A DNA stretch of 5,620 nucleotides, from positions 1-5,620 of the forward strand of contig CAMNDR010000077.1 in NCBI GenBank assembly GCA_946535685.1. The letters are read 5' to 3'. Source of the DNA: an uncultured Clostridia bacterium (GTDB taxonomy: Bacteria > Bacillota > Clostridia > Oscillospirales > Ruminococcaceae). A program made the translations under genes and the position numbers. The notes beneath the pieces were generated by a model, which saw nothing but the letters and a program-made list of their open reading frames with translations, ran no database searches and was not told the origin of the DNA. Below, in pieces: positions 1 through 5,472 of the stretch (position 1 is its first letter; the number at the start of each line of letters is the position of its first letter).

Positions 1-57
1 CGTGAGGTCAGACCGGTTTATTGCAGCGAGTGCTTTGCAAAGATGCGTGAGGAATAA
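1..57 (+). CDS. C-terminal end of an unidentified protein with a CxxC motif (partial)
   Basis: The first frame is open from the window edge to a TAA at 55-57 and gives 18 residues, REVRPVYCSECFAKMREE. The segment YCSECF contains a CxxC pair close to the C-terminus, the style of the last knuckle of small zinc-ribbon proteins, in which a second CxxC pair lies further upstream. That upstream part is outside the window, so neither the fold nor the function can be confirmed. The frame is on the same strand as the genes that follow and lies 65 bp before the next start codon. The product could be a small zinc-ribbon protein or the tail of a larger enzyme; no gene name is justified. Confidence 0.55.
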   Translation, partial: REVRPVYCSECFAKMREE

Positions 58-69
58 TTGAACGATCCG

Positions 70-96
70 GAAAGCACGGCGTTATGCTGTGCTTTC
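70..96 (+). terminator. Hairpin after the upstream gene, weak terminator or leader structure
   Basis: GAAAGCAC (70-77) pairs perfectly with GTGCTTTC (89-96). A G-T wobble and a further GC/GC pair extend the stem inward to about 11 pairs around the loop GTTAT (81-85). It lies 12 bp after the stop codon of the upstream gene. The following bases, TGTGTACAATG, do not form a U-tract, so it is a poor intrinsic terminator. It may instead stabilise an mRNA 3' end or shape the leader of the next gene, whose ribosome binding site starts 16 bp downstream. Confidence 0.45.
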
Positions 97-111
97 TGTG
101 TACAATGAAAC

Positions 112-116
112 GGAGG
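112..116 (+). promoter_or_regulatory. Ribosome binding site that sets the start of the DUF1858 gene
   Basis: GGAGG is followed by a 6-nt spacer and ATG at 123. This rules out the in-frame upstream ATG at 84, which sits inside the hairpin at 70-96 and has no Shine-Dalgarno sequence. Confidence 0.8.
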
Positions 117-122
117 AGAATT

Positions 123-323
123 ATGGTAGTATCCAAGGAAACCGTGATCGGTGATATTCTTGACGAGAATCTGGAAATCGCAGCGCCGTTCTTTTTAGGG
201 ATCGGCATGCACTGCCTGGGCTGCCCGGCATCCCGCGGCGAGACCATCGAGGAGGCATGTGCTGTTCACGGCGTTGATGCAGATGAGCTGGTAACCAAGC
301 TCAACGCGGCATTCGGCAATTGA
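123..323 (+). CDS. DUF1858-type small CxxC protein (hybrid-cluster-associated redox disulfide family)
   Basis: The product has 66 residues. The core is a GMHCLGCPAS motif (about residues 29-38) followed by ETIEEAC, an HG-D segment and a final LN near the C-terminus. This is the hallmark of the DUF1858/TIGR03980 family (hybrid cluster protein-associated disulfide redox domain), related to the N-terminal domain of ScdA/RIC iron-sulfur repair proteins. The CxxC pair is expected to form a redox-active disulfide or bind metal in the cytosol, but the biochemical role of stand-alone members is not established. The ATG at 123 is chosen for its strong GGAGG and because family members begin just before the 'ETVIGDIL' stretch. 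There is no hybrid cluster protein gene in the window, so the usual partner is not visible. A hairpin at 329-355 follows the stop and suggests a separate or only partly linked transcript relative to trmK. Confidence 0.88.
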   Translation: MVVSKETVIGDILDENLEIAAPFFLGIGMHCLGCPASRGETIEEACAVHGVDADELVTKLNAAFGN

Positions 324-328
324 CAGAC

Positions 329-355
329 ATAGGGCTGCGCCCGGCGCAGCCCTAT
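329..355 (+). terminator. Strong GC-rich hairpin, likely intrinsic terminator or attenuator before trmK
   Basis: The arms at 329-340 and 344-355 (ATAGGGCTGCGC and its exact complement) form a 12-bp perfect stem closed by the 3-nt loop CCG. The downstream sequence TCTTAT is moderately U-rich. The hairpin starts 6 bp after the stop of the DUF1858 gene and ends only 6 bp before the ribosome binding site of trmK. It therefore probably ends or attenuates transcription from upstream. No promoter fits in the 21 bp between it and the trmK start, so trmK expression must come from read-through or from a promoter further upstream that I cannot identify. Confidence 0.7.
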
Positions 356-361
356 TCTTAT

Positions 362-368
362 AAGGAGG
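362..368 (+). promoter_or_regulatory. Ribosome binding site of trmK
   Basis: AAGGAGG, an 8-nt spacer, then ATG at 377. It settles the start: the in-frame TTG at 320 would read through the terminator-like hairpin and overlap the preceding stop codon. Confidence 0.85.
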
Positions 369-376
369 AGAAAACG

Positions 377-1045
377 ATGCTCAGTGCAAGACTGCAGGTA
401 TGTGCTGCGTATGTGACGCAGGGAGGCCATATCTGTGATGTCGGTACAGATCATGCACAGCTCCCGGTCTATCTCGTGGAGCAGGGGATCGCTGCAGCGG
501 CGATTGCATCCGACATCGGTGAAGGCCCGCTGCAGGCGGCTGAACGTACCATCGCACAGCACGGTCTGACCGGACGCATCCGGACGATCCTCTCCGATGG
601 GCTGCTGCAGATTCCCGGAGACGACGTGACCGACATCGTGATCGCCGGGATGGGCGGAGAAACAATGGTGCATATCCTTGAATCTGCGCCGTTTCCGCTC
701 GATGGCAAGCGTCTGATCCTGCAGCCGATGACCAAGGCGGAGATCCTGCGGCAGTGGCTCTATTCGCACGGCTTTGTCATCCGGGAGGAGCGCTGCGTCA
801 GGGAAGAACAGCGGCTCTATAGTGTGATGCGGGCGGAATATACTGGCGCTTGCTATAAAATTGCGTTATGGGCACTGCGGATCGGCGCAATGGATCTGAC
901 GGATCCGGACTGCATGGCCTATGCAGAGCATCAGCTCGCACAGCTCACCCGCAGAAGTGAGGCAATGCGCCGTGCAGGGACGCCGGATGATGCCGCCGAG
1001 GAAATGGCCGCCGCACTGCGGGAAAGATTGGAGGAATTCAGATGA
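377..1045 (+). CDS. trmK: tRNA (adenine(22)-N(1))-methyltransferase TrmK
   Basis: The product has 222 residues, near the family's usual size. TrmK transfers a methyl group from S-adenosylmethionine to N1 of A22 in the D-arm region of bacterial tRNAs (known for B. subtilis YqfN). Visible motifs are the N-terminal LSARL, the SAM-binding motif DVGTDHAQLP (21-30), IASDIGEGP (43-51) at the end of the second strand, LSDGL (72-76), the family-specific IAGMGGETM (89-97) and LILQPM (113-118). The C-terminal part from about residue 170 is helical and rich in Glu and Arg, consistent with the helical tail of TrmK. The stop overlaps the start of nif3 by 4 bp (ATGA), so the two are translationally coupled; the trmK-nif3 pair is widely conserved in Firmicutes. 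I see no truncation or lost motif. Confidence 0.95.
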   Translation: MLSARLQVCAAYVTQGGHICDVGTDHAQLPVYLVEQGIAAAAIASDIGEGPLQAAERTIAQHGLTGRIRTILSDGLLQIPGDDVTDIVIAGMGGETMVHILESAPFPLDGKRLILQPMTKAEILRQWLYSHGFVIREERCVREEQRLYSVMRAEYTGACYKIALWALRIGAMDLTDPDCMAYAEHQLAQLTRRSEAMRRAGTPDDAAEEMAAALRERLEEFR

Positions 1046-1812
1046 CCGTACAGGATATTTACAATGTGATCGACGCATTTGCGCCGTTTTCAAGCCAGGA
1101 GAAATGGGATAATTCCGGACTTCTGGTGGGTTCTCCGGGCTGCTCTGGTGAGCGTGTGCTCGTATCGCTCGATATTTCGGCTGCTGCCGTGGAAAAGGCC
1201 GGAGAGCTGGGCTGCGATGTGATCGTGTCGCACCATCCGGTGATCTTTTCGCCTATGAAGACACTGCCAGCCGAAAGTCCGGTCTATGTGCTTGCAAAGT
1301 ACGAAATGTCGGCGATCTGCTGCCATACGCCGCTCGATATTGCGCCCGGTGGCATCAATGATCTGCTCGTGGAACGGCTGCGGGGGGAGCTCGATTTTGC
1401 ACCGGAAACGGAGCTCCTCGATGCGGAGGGCTGCGGCCGGATCATTACCTTCACCGAGGCGCTGCCGGTGACGACGATCGCAAAAGCAGCAAAGGCTGCG
1501 CTTGGCTGCAATACCGTCCGCTGCTCGTCGGATGATGCGGAATATCGCTATATCAAGCGGCTCGGCATCTGCTCCGGCTCCGGTTCCTCGATGCTTGAGG
1601 ACATCGCCGGACGCTGTGAAGGCCTTCTGACAGGTGACGTGAAGCATGACCGCTGGTATAAGGCGGAGGAACTCGGCATCGGGCTGATCGACTGCGGGCA
1701 TTATCATACCGAGATCCTCATGGTGCCCTATGTAGCGCAGAAGCTCCGTGCGGCGCTGCCGGGAGCGGAGATCTTCGAGTTCGTGGAAGGGGATCCCTGC
1801 GATTATGTCTGA
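1042..1812 (+). CDS. Nif3-like dinuclear metal-binding protein (DUF34/YqfO family)
   Basis: The product has 256 residues, matching the short two-lobed form without the PII-like insertion that makes B. subtilis YqfO about 370 residues. Motifs run in family order: WDNSGLLVG (22-30), SHHP (63-66) with two metal-ligand histidines, HTPLD (95-99) followed by PGGIND (102-107), TGDVKHD (197-203) and GHYHTE (219-224), where His220 and Glu224 are the expected last ligands. Family members form toroidal hexamers with a two-metal site per subunit. The molecular function is disputed; GTP cyclohydrolase-like activity and metal-handling roles have been proposed. The segment HTPLD has Pro where many members have Asn (HTNLD), but the ligands are kept. 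The start is supported by GGAGG at 1030-1034 and by the ATGA overlap with trmK. It overlaps the next gene by 8 bp. Confidence 0.93.
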   Translation: MTVQDIYNVIDAFAPFSSQEKWDNSGLLVGSPGCSGERVLVSLDISAAAVEKAGELGCDVIVSHHPVIFSPMKTLPAESPVYVLAKYEMSAICCHTPLDIAPGGINDLLVERLRGELDFAPETELLDAEGCGRIITFTEALPVTTIAKAAKAALGCNTVRCSSDDAEYRYIKRLGICSGSGSSMLEDIAGRCEGLLTGDVKHDRWYKAEELGIGLIDCGHYHTEILMVPYVAQKLRAALPGAEIFEFVEGDPCDYV

Positions 1813-2662
1813 GACCATCTGGTGCTGTCCGGTCTGCGGCAGGAAACTGCATCCGGCAGACCGCAGCCTGAAATGCGAAAAAGGCCATAGCTTCGACCGA
1901 TCCCGCAAGGGTGACGTACACCTGCTGCCGGCGAATAAAATGCACGCCAAGCTCCCCGGCGATAATCCGGAGATGGTGCGGGCAAGGCGTGCATTCCTTT
2001 CAAAGGGATATTATGCGCATCTTCTGGAGACGATCAGCCGTGCTGTGTGCGAGCGCCTTCCGGATGGCGGCACGCTTCTCGATGCAGGCTGCGGCGAGGG
2101 TTATTATACGGCAGGTGTGCTGCATGAGCTTGATGCAGCGGGAAAATCAGCACATCTCTATGGCGTGGACATCTCCAAGACTGCTGCAGGCTATGCGGCG
2201 AAGGCGGATCCCAGGCTCGACTGCGCAGTGGCGAGCGTGTTTCACCTGCCTGTGGAGAGCGCTTCCTGCGACGCGCTCCTGAGCATCTTTTCACCCTACT
2301 GCGGGGAGGAATTCCGGCGTGTGCTGAAACCGGACGGGTGGCTGATCATGGCCATTCCTGCCGCGCGGCATCTGTGGGAGCTGAAAGCGGCTGTCTATGA
2401 CACGCCCTATGAAAATGCGGTGCGGGACTATGCGCTCGAGGGCTTTGCGTTTGAACAGAAATACACGGCATCCAGGGAAATTTCCCTCGATGATCCGCAG
2501 GATATCGCCGCATTGTTTGCCATGACGCCCTATGCCTACCGCACCGGCGCAGCCGAACGAGAGCGCCTTGCGGCATTGCGGACGCTCAGGACAGAGGCGG
2601 CATTTGAGGTGCTTATCTACCGCAATACATCGACCAAAAAGGAGAATTCACATGGCATTTGA
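1805..2662 (+). CDS. rlmA: 23S rRNA (guanine-N1)-methyltransferase, RlmA family
   Basis: The product has 285 residues against roughly 270-280 for the family. An N-terminal zinc finger is formed by Cys8, Cys11, Cys24 and His28 (CCPVCG ... KCEKGHSFD). It is followed by the characteristic GDVHLLP (36-42), PGDNPEMVRARRAFL (51-65) and a Rossmann methyltransferase domain with motif I DAGCGEGYY (93-101), an acidic residue at the end of strand two in YGVDIS (119-124), IFSPY (162-166) and RVLKPDGWL. Family members methylate N1 of G745 (RlmA-I, Gram-negatives) or G748 (RlmA-II/TlrB, Gram-positives) in helix 35 of 23S rRNA, the latter contributing to tylosin tolerance. Which base is used here cannot be read from the sequence. 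ATG 1805 places the zinc finger at the N-terminus; the ribosome binding site (AAGGGGA, 1787-1793) is weak and 11 nt away, so coupling to nif3 by the 8-bp overlap is likely. The last residues (TSTKKENSHGI) run through the ribosome binding site of rqcH. Confidence 0.92.
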   Translation: MSETIWCCPVCGRKLHPADRSLKCEKGHSFDRSRKGDVHLLPANKMHAKLPGDNPEMVRARRAFLSKGYYAHLLETISRAVCERLPDGGTLLDAGCGEGYYTAGVLHELDAAGKSAHLYGVDISKTAAGYAAKADPRLDCAVASVFHLPVESASCDALLSIFSPYCGEEFRRVLKPDGWLIMAIPAARHLWELKAAVYDTPYENAVRDYALEGFAFEQKYTASREISLDDPQDIAALFAMTPYAYRTGAAERERLAALRTLRTEAAFEVLIYRNTSTKKENSHGI

Positions 2663-4400
2663 CGGCGCATATCTTTACACCATCCGCCAGGAGCTTCTGC
2701 CGCTCATCGGCGCACGGGCGGACAAGATCCACCAGCCTTCCCGGGATGAGCTGATCGTGCATCTGCGCAGCCGTGAGGGTACATCCCGGCTGCTCATCAG
2801 CACCGCAGGTGATACCGCCCGTGTGCATCTGACAAGCGTATCCATCGAAAATCCCGCAGTTCCGCCGATGTTCTGCATGCTGCTGCGCAAGCATCTTGGC
2901 GGCGGACGTCTCACGGATGTCCGGCAGGAGGGGCTTGACCGGGTGCTGTTCCTTGATTTTGAGTGCATGAATGAGCTGGGCGATTATGTGAATCTGACGC
3001 TTGCCTGCGAGGTCATGGGGCGCTATTCCAACGTTGTCCTCATCGGCAGTGACGGCAAGGTCATCGACAGTCTGCGCCGCAATGCGGATGTGACCCGGGA
3101 ACGGGTGCTGCTGCCCGGATTTGTTTATGAACTGCCGCACAGGACGGGACGGCTCAATTTCCTTGAGACGGATGATGATACGATCGTGAATGCACTGCTT
3201 CTTGCGCCGGATCAGCGGCTGGATAAAGCGCTGGTGGGGATTTTTGAGGGTGTGTCGCCGCTCCTTGCCAGAGAATGGGCATTTTATGTGAGCCATGACG
3301 GGATCCGCACGGGCGAGATGACGCAGGATCACCGTGACCGGCTGCTGTTCACGATCCATGAAACCAAGCGGATGCTGCTGGAAAATGACTGCCGTTTCCA
3401 TCTCCTGAGCACACCGGAGGGTGCGCTCAAGGATTACTGCTTCCTGCGTCCGCAGCAATACGGAGCCCTGATGGTCGTCAAGCCCATGCCCTCGGCGAGT
3501 GCGGCGCTGGATGAATTCTATGCGCAGCGGGATCTGCGGGCACGGATGAAGCAGCGGGCGAATGACCTCTTCCGGCTGGTTATGACCCGCATCGAGCGCA
3601 CGACACGCAAGCTCGCCAACCAGCGGCAGGAGCTGGCGGAGACTGAGAAAATGGAACAGAACAAGCTCTATGGCGATCTGCTGTCGGCAAATCTCTACCG
3701 TATTGAAAAGGGCGATACAAAGGCGGTCTTAGAGAATTTCTATGAGGAGAGCTGTCCGCAGGTGACCGTCCCGCTGCGTGCTGAGCTGACACCTTCCCAG
3801 AATGCGCAGCATTACTACACGCTCTACCGGAAGGCTGCCACGGCGCAGGAAAAGCTCGCCGGTCAGATCGCACAGGGCGAGGCAGAGCTTGCCTATCTGG
3901 AGAGCGTTTTCGATGTGCTCAGCCGTGCAGAATCGGAGAGCGACCTGCTGCTGCTGCGGGATGAACTGGTGCAGCAGGGCTATGTCCGGAACCGCTCCCA
4001 GAAGCAGAAGCCCCCGAAGCAGACCCCGCCGATGCTGTTCCAGTCCTCGGACGGCTTCCTGATCCTGGTGGGGCGCAACAACCGTCAGAATGACCAGCTC
4101 ACGCTCAAAGAAGCTGCAAAATCGGATATCTGGCTGCATACGCAGAACATCCCTGGCTCGCATGTGATTCTCGTGACAGACGGCCGGGAGCCGACGGAAA
4201 CGGCGCTGCGGGAGGCGGCTGTGCTGGCGGCATATCACTCGAAGGCAAGGGATTCTGCGCAGGTGCCTGTTGATTTTACAAGAGTGAAATTTGTCAAGAA
4301 GCCTGCCGGTGCCAAGCCCGGCATGGTTATCTTCACGAACCAGCAGACGCTCTATGTCAAGCCGGATGCAGCGCTCGCCGAAAGGCTGGCCGCGCAGTGA
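2652..4400 (+). CDS. rqcH: RqcH, NFACT-family ribosome quality control protein (FbpA-like)
   Basis: The product has 582 residues; B. subtilis RqcH has 570. RqcH binds 50S subunits carrying stalled peptidyl-tRNA and recruits tRNA-Ala to add a C-terminal alanine tail that marks the chain for proteolysis. The NFACT-N domain starts with MAFDGAY and includes ADKIHQPS (23-30), IENPAVPP (65-72), CMLLRKHL (75-82) and GLDR (94-97); Asp96-Arg97 match the Asp-Arg pair required for alanine tailing in B. subtilis. A helical middle region includes likely coiled coils at about 293-365 and 387-440. The basic linker RSQKQKPPKQTPP leads to the NFACT-R domain with VGRNNRQND (473-481) and DIWLHTQNIPGSHV (492-505). 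The family was earlier annotated as fibronectin-binding protein (FbpA/PavA); the domain set supports the RQC role. The start has a strong AAAAAGGAG (2636-2644) and overlaps rlmA by 11 bp. All domains look intact. Confidence 0.95.
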   Translation: MAFDGAYLYTIRQELLPLIGARADKIHQPSRDELIVHLRSREGTSRLLISTAGDTARVHLTSVSIENPAVPPMFCMLLRKHLGGGRLTDVRQEGLDRVLFLDFECMNELGDYVNLTLACEVMGRYSNVVLIGSDGKVIDSLRRNADVTRERVLLPGFVYELPHRTGRLNFLETDDDTIVNALLLAPDQRLDKALVGIFEGVSPLLAREWAFYVSHDGIRTGEMTQDHRDRLLFTIHETKRMLLENDCRFHLLSTPEGALKDYCFLRPQQYGALMVVKPMPSASAALDEFYAQRDLRARMKQRANDLFRLVMTRIERTTRKLANQRQELAETEKMEQNKLYGDLLSANLYRIEKGDTKAVLENFYEESCPQVTVPLRAELTPSQNAQHYYTLYRKAATAQEKLAGQIAQGEAELAYLESVFDVLSRAESESDLLLLRDELVQQGYVRNRSQKQKPPKQTPPMLFQSSDGFLILVGRNNRQNDQLTLKEAAKSDIWLHTQNIPGSHVILVTDGREPTETALREAAVLAAYHSKARDSAQVPVDFTRVKFVKKPAGAKPGMVIFTNQQTLYVKPDAALAERLAAQ

Positions 4401-4918
4401 AGCGGCTTGATGCGGCATTTTTCCAACGGGATTGCCTGGAAGTGGCGCCGGATCTTGTGGGAAAGATTCTGGTACACCGCCTTCCGGACGGAACAGAACT
4501 CCGGGAGCGCATTGCAGAAACGGAAGCCTACCGCGGCACAGAGGACGAGGGCTGCCATGCGTTCCGGGGAAGAACGCCCCGGAATTCGATGCTCTGGCGG
4601 GAAAGCGGCGTGGTGTATATCTATCTGTGCTATGGGATGCATCACCTGCTGAACGTCATCACCGGTGAGCCGGAACAGCCGCAGGGCGTGCTCCTGCGGG
4701 CAGGCGAGGTGCATGACGGGCCCGGAAAGCTGACGAAATCCCTGCAGATCACCAAGGCGCTCAACGGCGGCAGCTTCACGGACGGCGGCGTGCTCTGGTT
4801 TGAGGATGATGGTCTGCGTCCGGCGCTCCGGACGGCGCCCCGGGTGGGCATCGACTATGCCGGGGAGCCGTGGAAAAGCATCGCATGGCGCTGGATCGGG
4901 ACGAAGCAGGCGAAATAA
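4397..4918 (+). CDS. mpg: DNA-3-methyladenine glycosylase (AAG/MPG type)
   Basis: The product has 173 residues, on the short side for a family whose bacterial members are about 190-210. It is a monofunctional DNA glycosylase that flips out alkylated or deaminated purines (3-methyladenine, hypoxanthine and similar) and cleaves the glycosidic bond. The active-site set is complete by comparison with human AAG: AETEAYRG (40-47) carries the catalytic Glu43 (human Glu125) and Tyr45 (Tyr127); EDEGCH gives His54 (His136); YIYLCYGMHHLLN (74-86) gives Tyr76 (Tyr159) and Asn86 (Asn169). RTPRN (59-63), VLLRAGE and DGPGKLTKSLQI follow, then a C-terminal PRVGIDYAGEP. It starts with GTG in a GTGA overlap with the rqcH stop; the ribosome binding site (AAAGG, 4381-4385) is weak, so translation probably depends on coupling. 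It is the last gene of the run and converges on ireB, with 54 bp between the stop codons. Confidence 0.95.
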   Translation: MKRLDAAFFQRDCLEVAPDLVGKILVHRLPDGTELRERIAETEAYRGTEDEGCHAFRGRTPRNSMLWRESGVVYIYLCYGMHHLLNVITGEPEQPQGVLLRAGEVHDGPGKLTKSLQITKALNGGSFTDGGVLWFEDDGLRPALRTAPRVGIDYAGEPWKSIAWRWIGTKQAK

Positions 4919-4943
4919 TGCCTCCCGCAGGGGCAAAACAAAA

Positions 4944-4963
4944 GCCTCCGCAGCAGCGGAGGC
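4944..4963 (-). terminator. Intrinsic terminator of ireB, in the convergent gap with the glycosylase gene
   Basis: GCCTCCGC (4944-4951) and GCGGAGGC (4956-4963) form an 8-bp perfect GC-rich stem with a 4-nt loop. On the - strand it is followed by TTTTGTTTT (complement of the A-rich run 4935-4943), a good U-tract, and it lies 9 bp past the ireB stop. On the + strand the stem is followed by CATTCGGATTC, with no U-tract, so it should end the glycosylase transcript only weakly if at all. Confidence 0.87.
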
Positions 4964-4972
4964 CATTCGGAT

Positions 4973-5218
4973 TCAATGCTTCAGGTACGATCTCACAAGA
5001 ACCTGCAGGAGCTCGTCACGGTCAATGTGGCGGATGAGGTTCCGGGCATTGTTGTGCGTGGTGATGTAGGTCGGATCCTCAGAGAGGATGTAGCCGACGA
5101 TCTGGTTGATGGGATTATAGCCCTTCTGGACAAGCGCATCATAGATGATAGTCAAAGTCCGTTTGAGTTCGATTTCCCGTTCTTCGTTCATTGAAAATGT
5201 CATTGTTTTATCGAACAT
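4973..5218 (-). CDS. ireB: IreB family regulatory phosphoprotein
   Basis: The product has 81 residues, the usual size. It begins MFDKTMTF and contains the family signature KGYNPINQIVGYILS (32-46), DPTYI (48-52), ARNLIR (58-63) and a DRDEL segment before a C-terminal SYLK. In Enterococcus faecalis IreB is a small cytosolic dimer phosphorylated on N-terminal threonines by the PASTA kinase IreK and dephosphorylated by IreP, and it modulates intrinsic cephalosporin resistance and cell-envelope stress. Thr5 and Thr7 are the equivalent candidate sites here. Glu47 replaces the Gly of the common SGDP motif. The start at 5218 is preferred over an in-frame GTG at 5251 because of AAGGGGG with an 8-nt spacer and because the family begins at this point; 5251 would also fall on or just after the predicted transcription start. 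The gene is flanked by its own promoter and terminator and appears monocistronic. Confidence 0.95.
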   Translation of the reverse strand: MFDKTMTFSMNEEREIELKRTLTIIYDALVQKGYNPINQIVGYILSEDPTYITTHNNARNLIRHIDRDELLQVLVRSYLKH

Positions 5219-5226
5219 GATGCTTA

Positions 5227-5233
5227 CCCCCTT
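5227..5233 (-). promoter_or_regulatory. Ribosome binding site of ireB
   Basis: On the - strand AAGGGGG lies 8 nt before the ATG at 5218, which supports that start. Confidence 0.75.
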
Positions 5234-5255
5234 GCGGATATCTATTACCACTTTT

Positions 5256-5284
5256 ATTATAACTGATTTTGCAGCGTATCACAA
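5256..5284 (-). promoter_or_regulatory. Sigma-A type promoter of ireB
   Basis: Reading the - strand, TTGTGA (5284-5279) is separated by exactly 17 nt from a perfect TATAAT (5261-5256). The predicted start of transcription is near 5249, giving a leader of about 30 nt with the ribosome binding site inside it. The -35 box matches the consensus at four of six positions. Confidence 0.78.
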
Positions 5285-5398
5285 GGGGTTCAGACAGATT
5301 TCTTTGTGGATTCTACGTTTTGCAATAAAATGCAGTGTTGAATCTGTGCAGAAGATACAAAAATCAACTGAAACTGTCTTTCCAGGCAGCCTCTCATC
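5285..5398. other. AT-rich intergenic stretch between the divergent ireB and reductase promoters
   Basis: This stretch lies between the outer edges of the ireB promoter and the inverted repeat before the reductase promoter; the whole gap between the two start codons is 254 bp. It is clearly more AT-rich than the surrounding genes. I find no plausible coding frame, RNA gene or strong hairpin in it. It may hold regulator binding sites for either gene, but none is recognisable. Confidence 0.6.
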
Positions 5399-5416
5399 TG
5401 TCAAATCACATTGACA
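5399..5416. promoter_or_regulatory. Inverted repeat overlapping the -35 box, possible operator
   Basis: TGTCAA (5399-5404) and TTGACA (5411-5416) are exact reverse complements separated by 6 nt. A further short pair, CTCA (5393-5396) and TGAG (5420-5423), continues the dyad imperfectly. The right arm is the -35 hexamer of the reductase promoter, so a protein bound here would block RNA polymerase. No regulator gene is in the window, and a 6-bp arm that includes a consensus -35 can arise by chance. Confidence 0.35.
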
Positions 5417-5439
5417 ATCTGAGAAGGCTATGGTATAAT
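5411..5439 (+). promoter_or_regulatory. Consensus sigma-A promoter of the reductase gene, with extended -10
   Basis: TTGACA (5411-5416), a 17-nt spacer and TATAAT (5434-5439) are both perfect hexamers, with TGG immediately before the -10 giving an extended -10. Transcription should start near 5446, leaving a leader of about 27 nt. On sequence alone this is the strongest promoter in the window. Confidence 0.92.
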
Positions 5440-5457
5440 AAAAGCATATAACGCAGC

Positions 5458-5464
5458 AAGGAGG
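5458..5464 (+). promoter_or_regulatory. Ribosome binding site of the reductase gene
   Basis: AAGGAGG lies 8 nt before the ATG at 5473. The nearer ATG at 5466 is only 1 nt from the site and runs into a stop after six codons, so 5473 is the start. Confidence 0.85.
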
Positions 5465-5472
5465 CATGACAG

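Noticed and set aside
101..106. TACAAT, possible -10 of a promoter for the DUF1858 gene
   Set aside because: There is no -35 at the correct distance, and transcription would begin inside the ribosome binding site. A weak alternative (TTGAAC at 58 with TATGCT at 83) has a 19-nt spacer and two mismatches in each box.
320..325. Exact TTGACA, possible -35 of a trmK promoter
   Set aside because: No -10 hexamer lies 16-18 nt downstream; that region is the GC-rich hairpin.
320..376. Upstream in-frame extension of trmK from a TTG at 320
   Set aside because: It would translate the terminator-like hairpin and overlap the stop of the previous gene; ATG 377 has a near-perfect ribosome binding site and gives the normal TrmK N-terminus.
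1090..1950. Long open frame on the - strand (286 codons) antisense to nif3 and the start of rlmA
   Set aside because: It lies opposite well-supported genes, shows no recognisable motif, is rich in Arg, His and Cys as expected of a shadow frame, and has no convincing ribosome binding site.
2613..3458. Long open frame on the - strand (281 codons) antisense to rqcH
   Set aside because: The + strand frame encodes an intact NFACT-N domain over the same bases; the antisense product resembles no family I know.
3729..4418. Open frame on the - strand (229 codons) antisense to the 3' half of rqcH
   Set aside because: It is a shadow of the NFACT-R coding sequence, with no motif or start signal.
4919..4935. 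Small hairpin straight after the glycosylase stop, possible + strand terminator
   Set aside because: The stem has only about six pairs with one G-T wobble and is followed by an A-rich rather than T-rich run.
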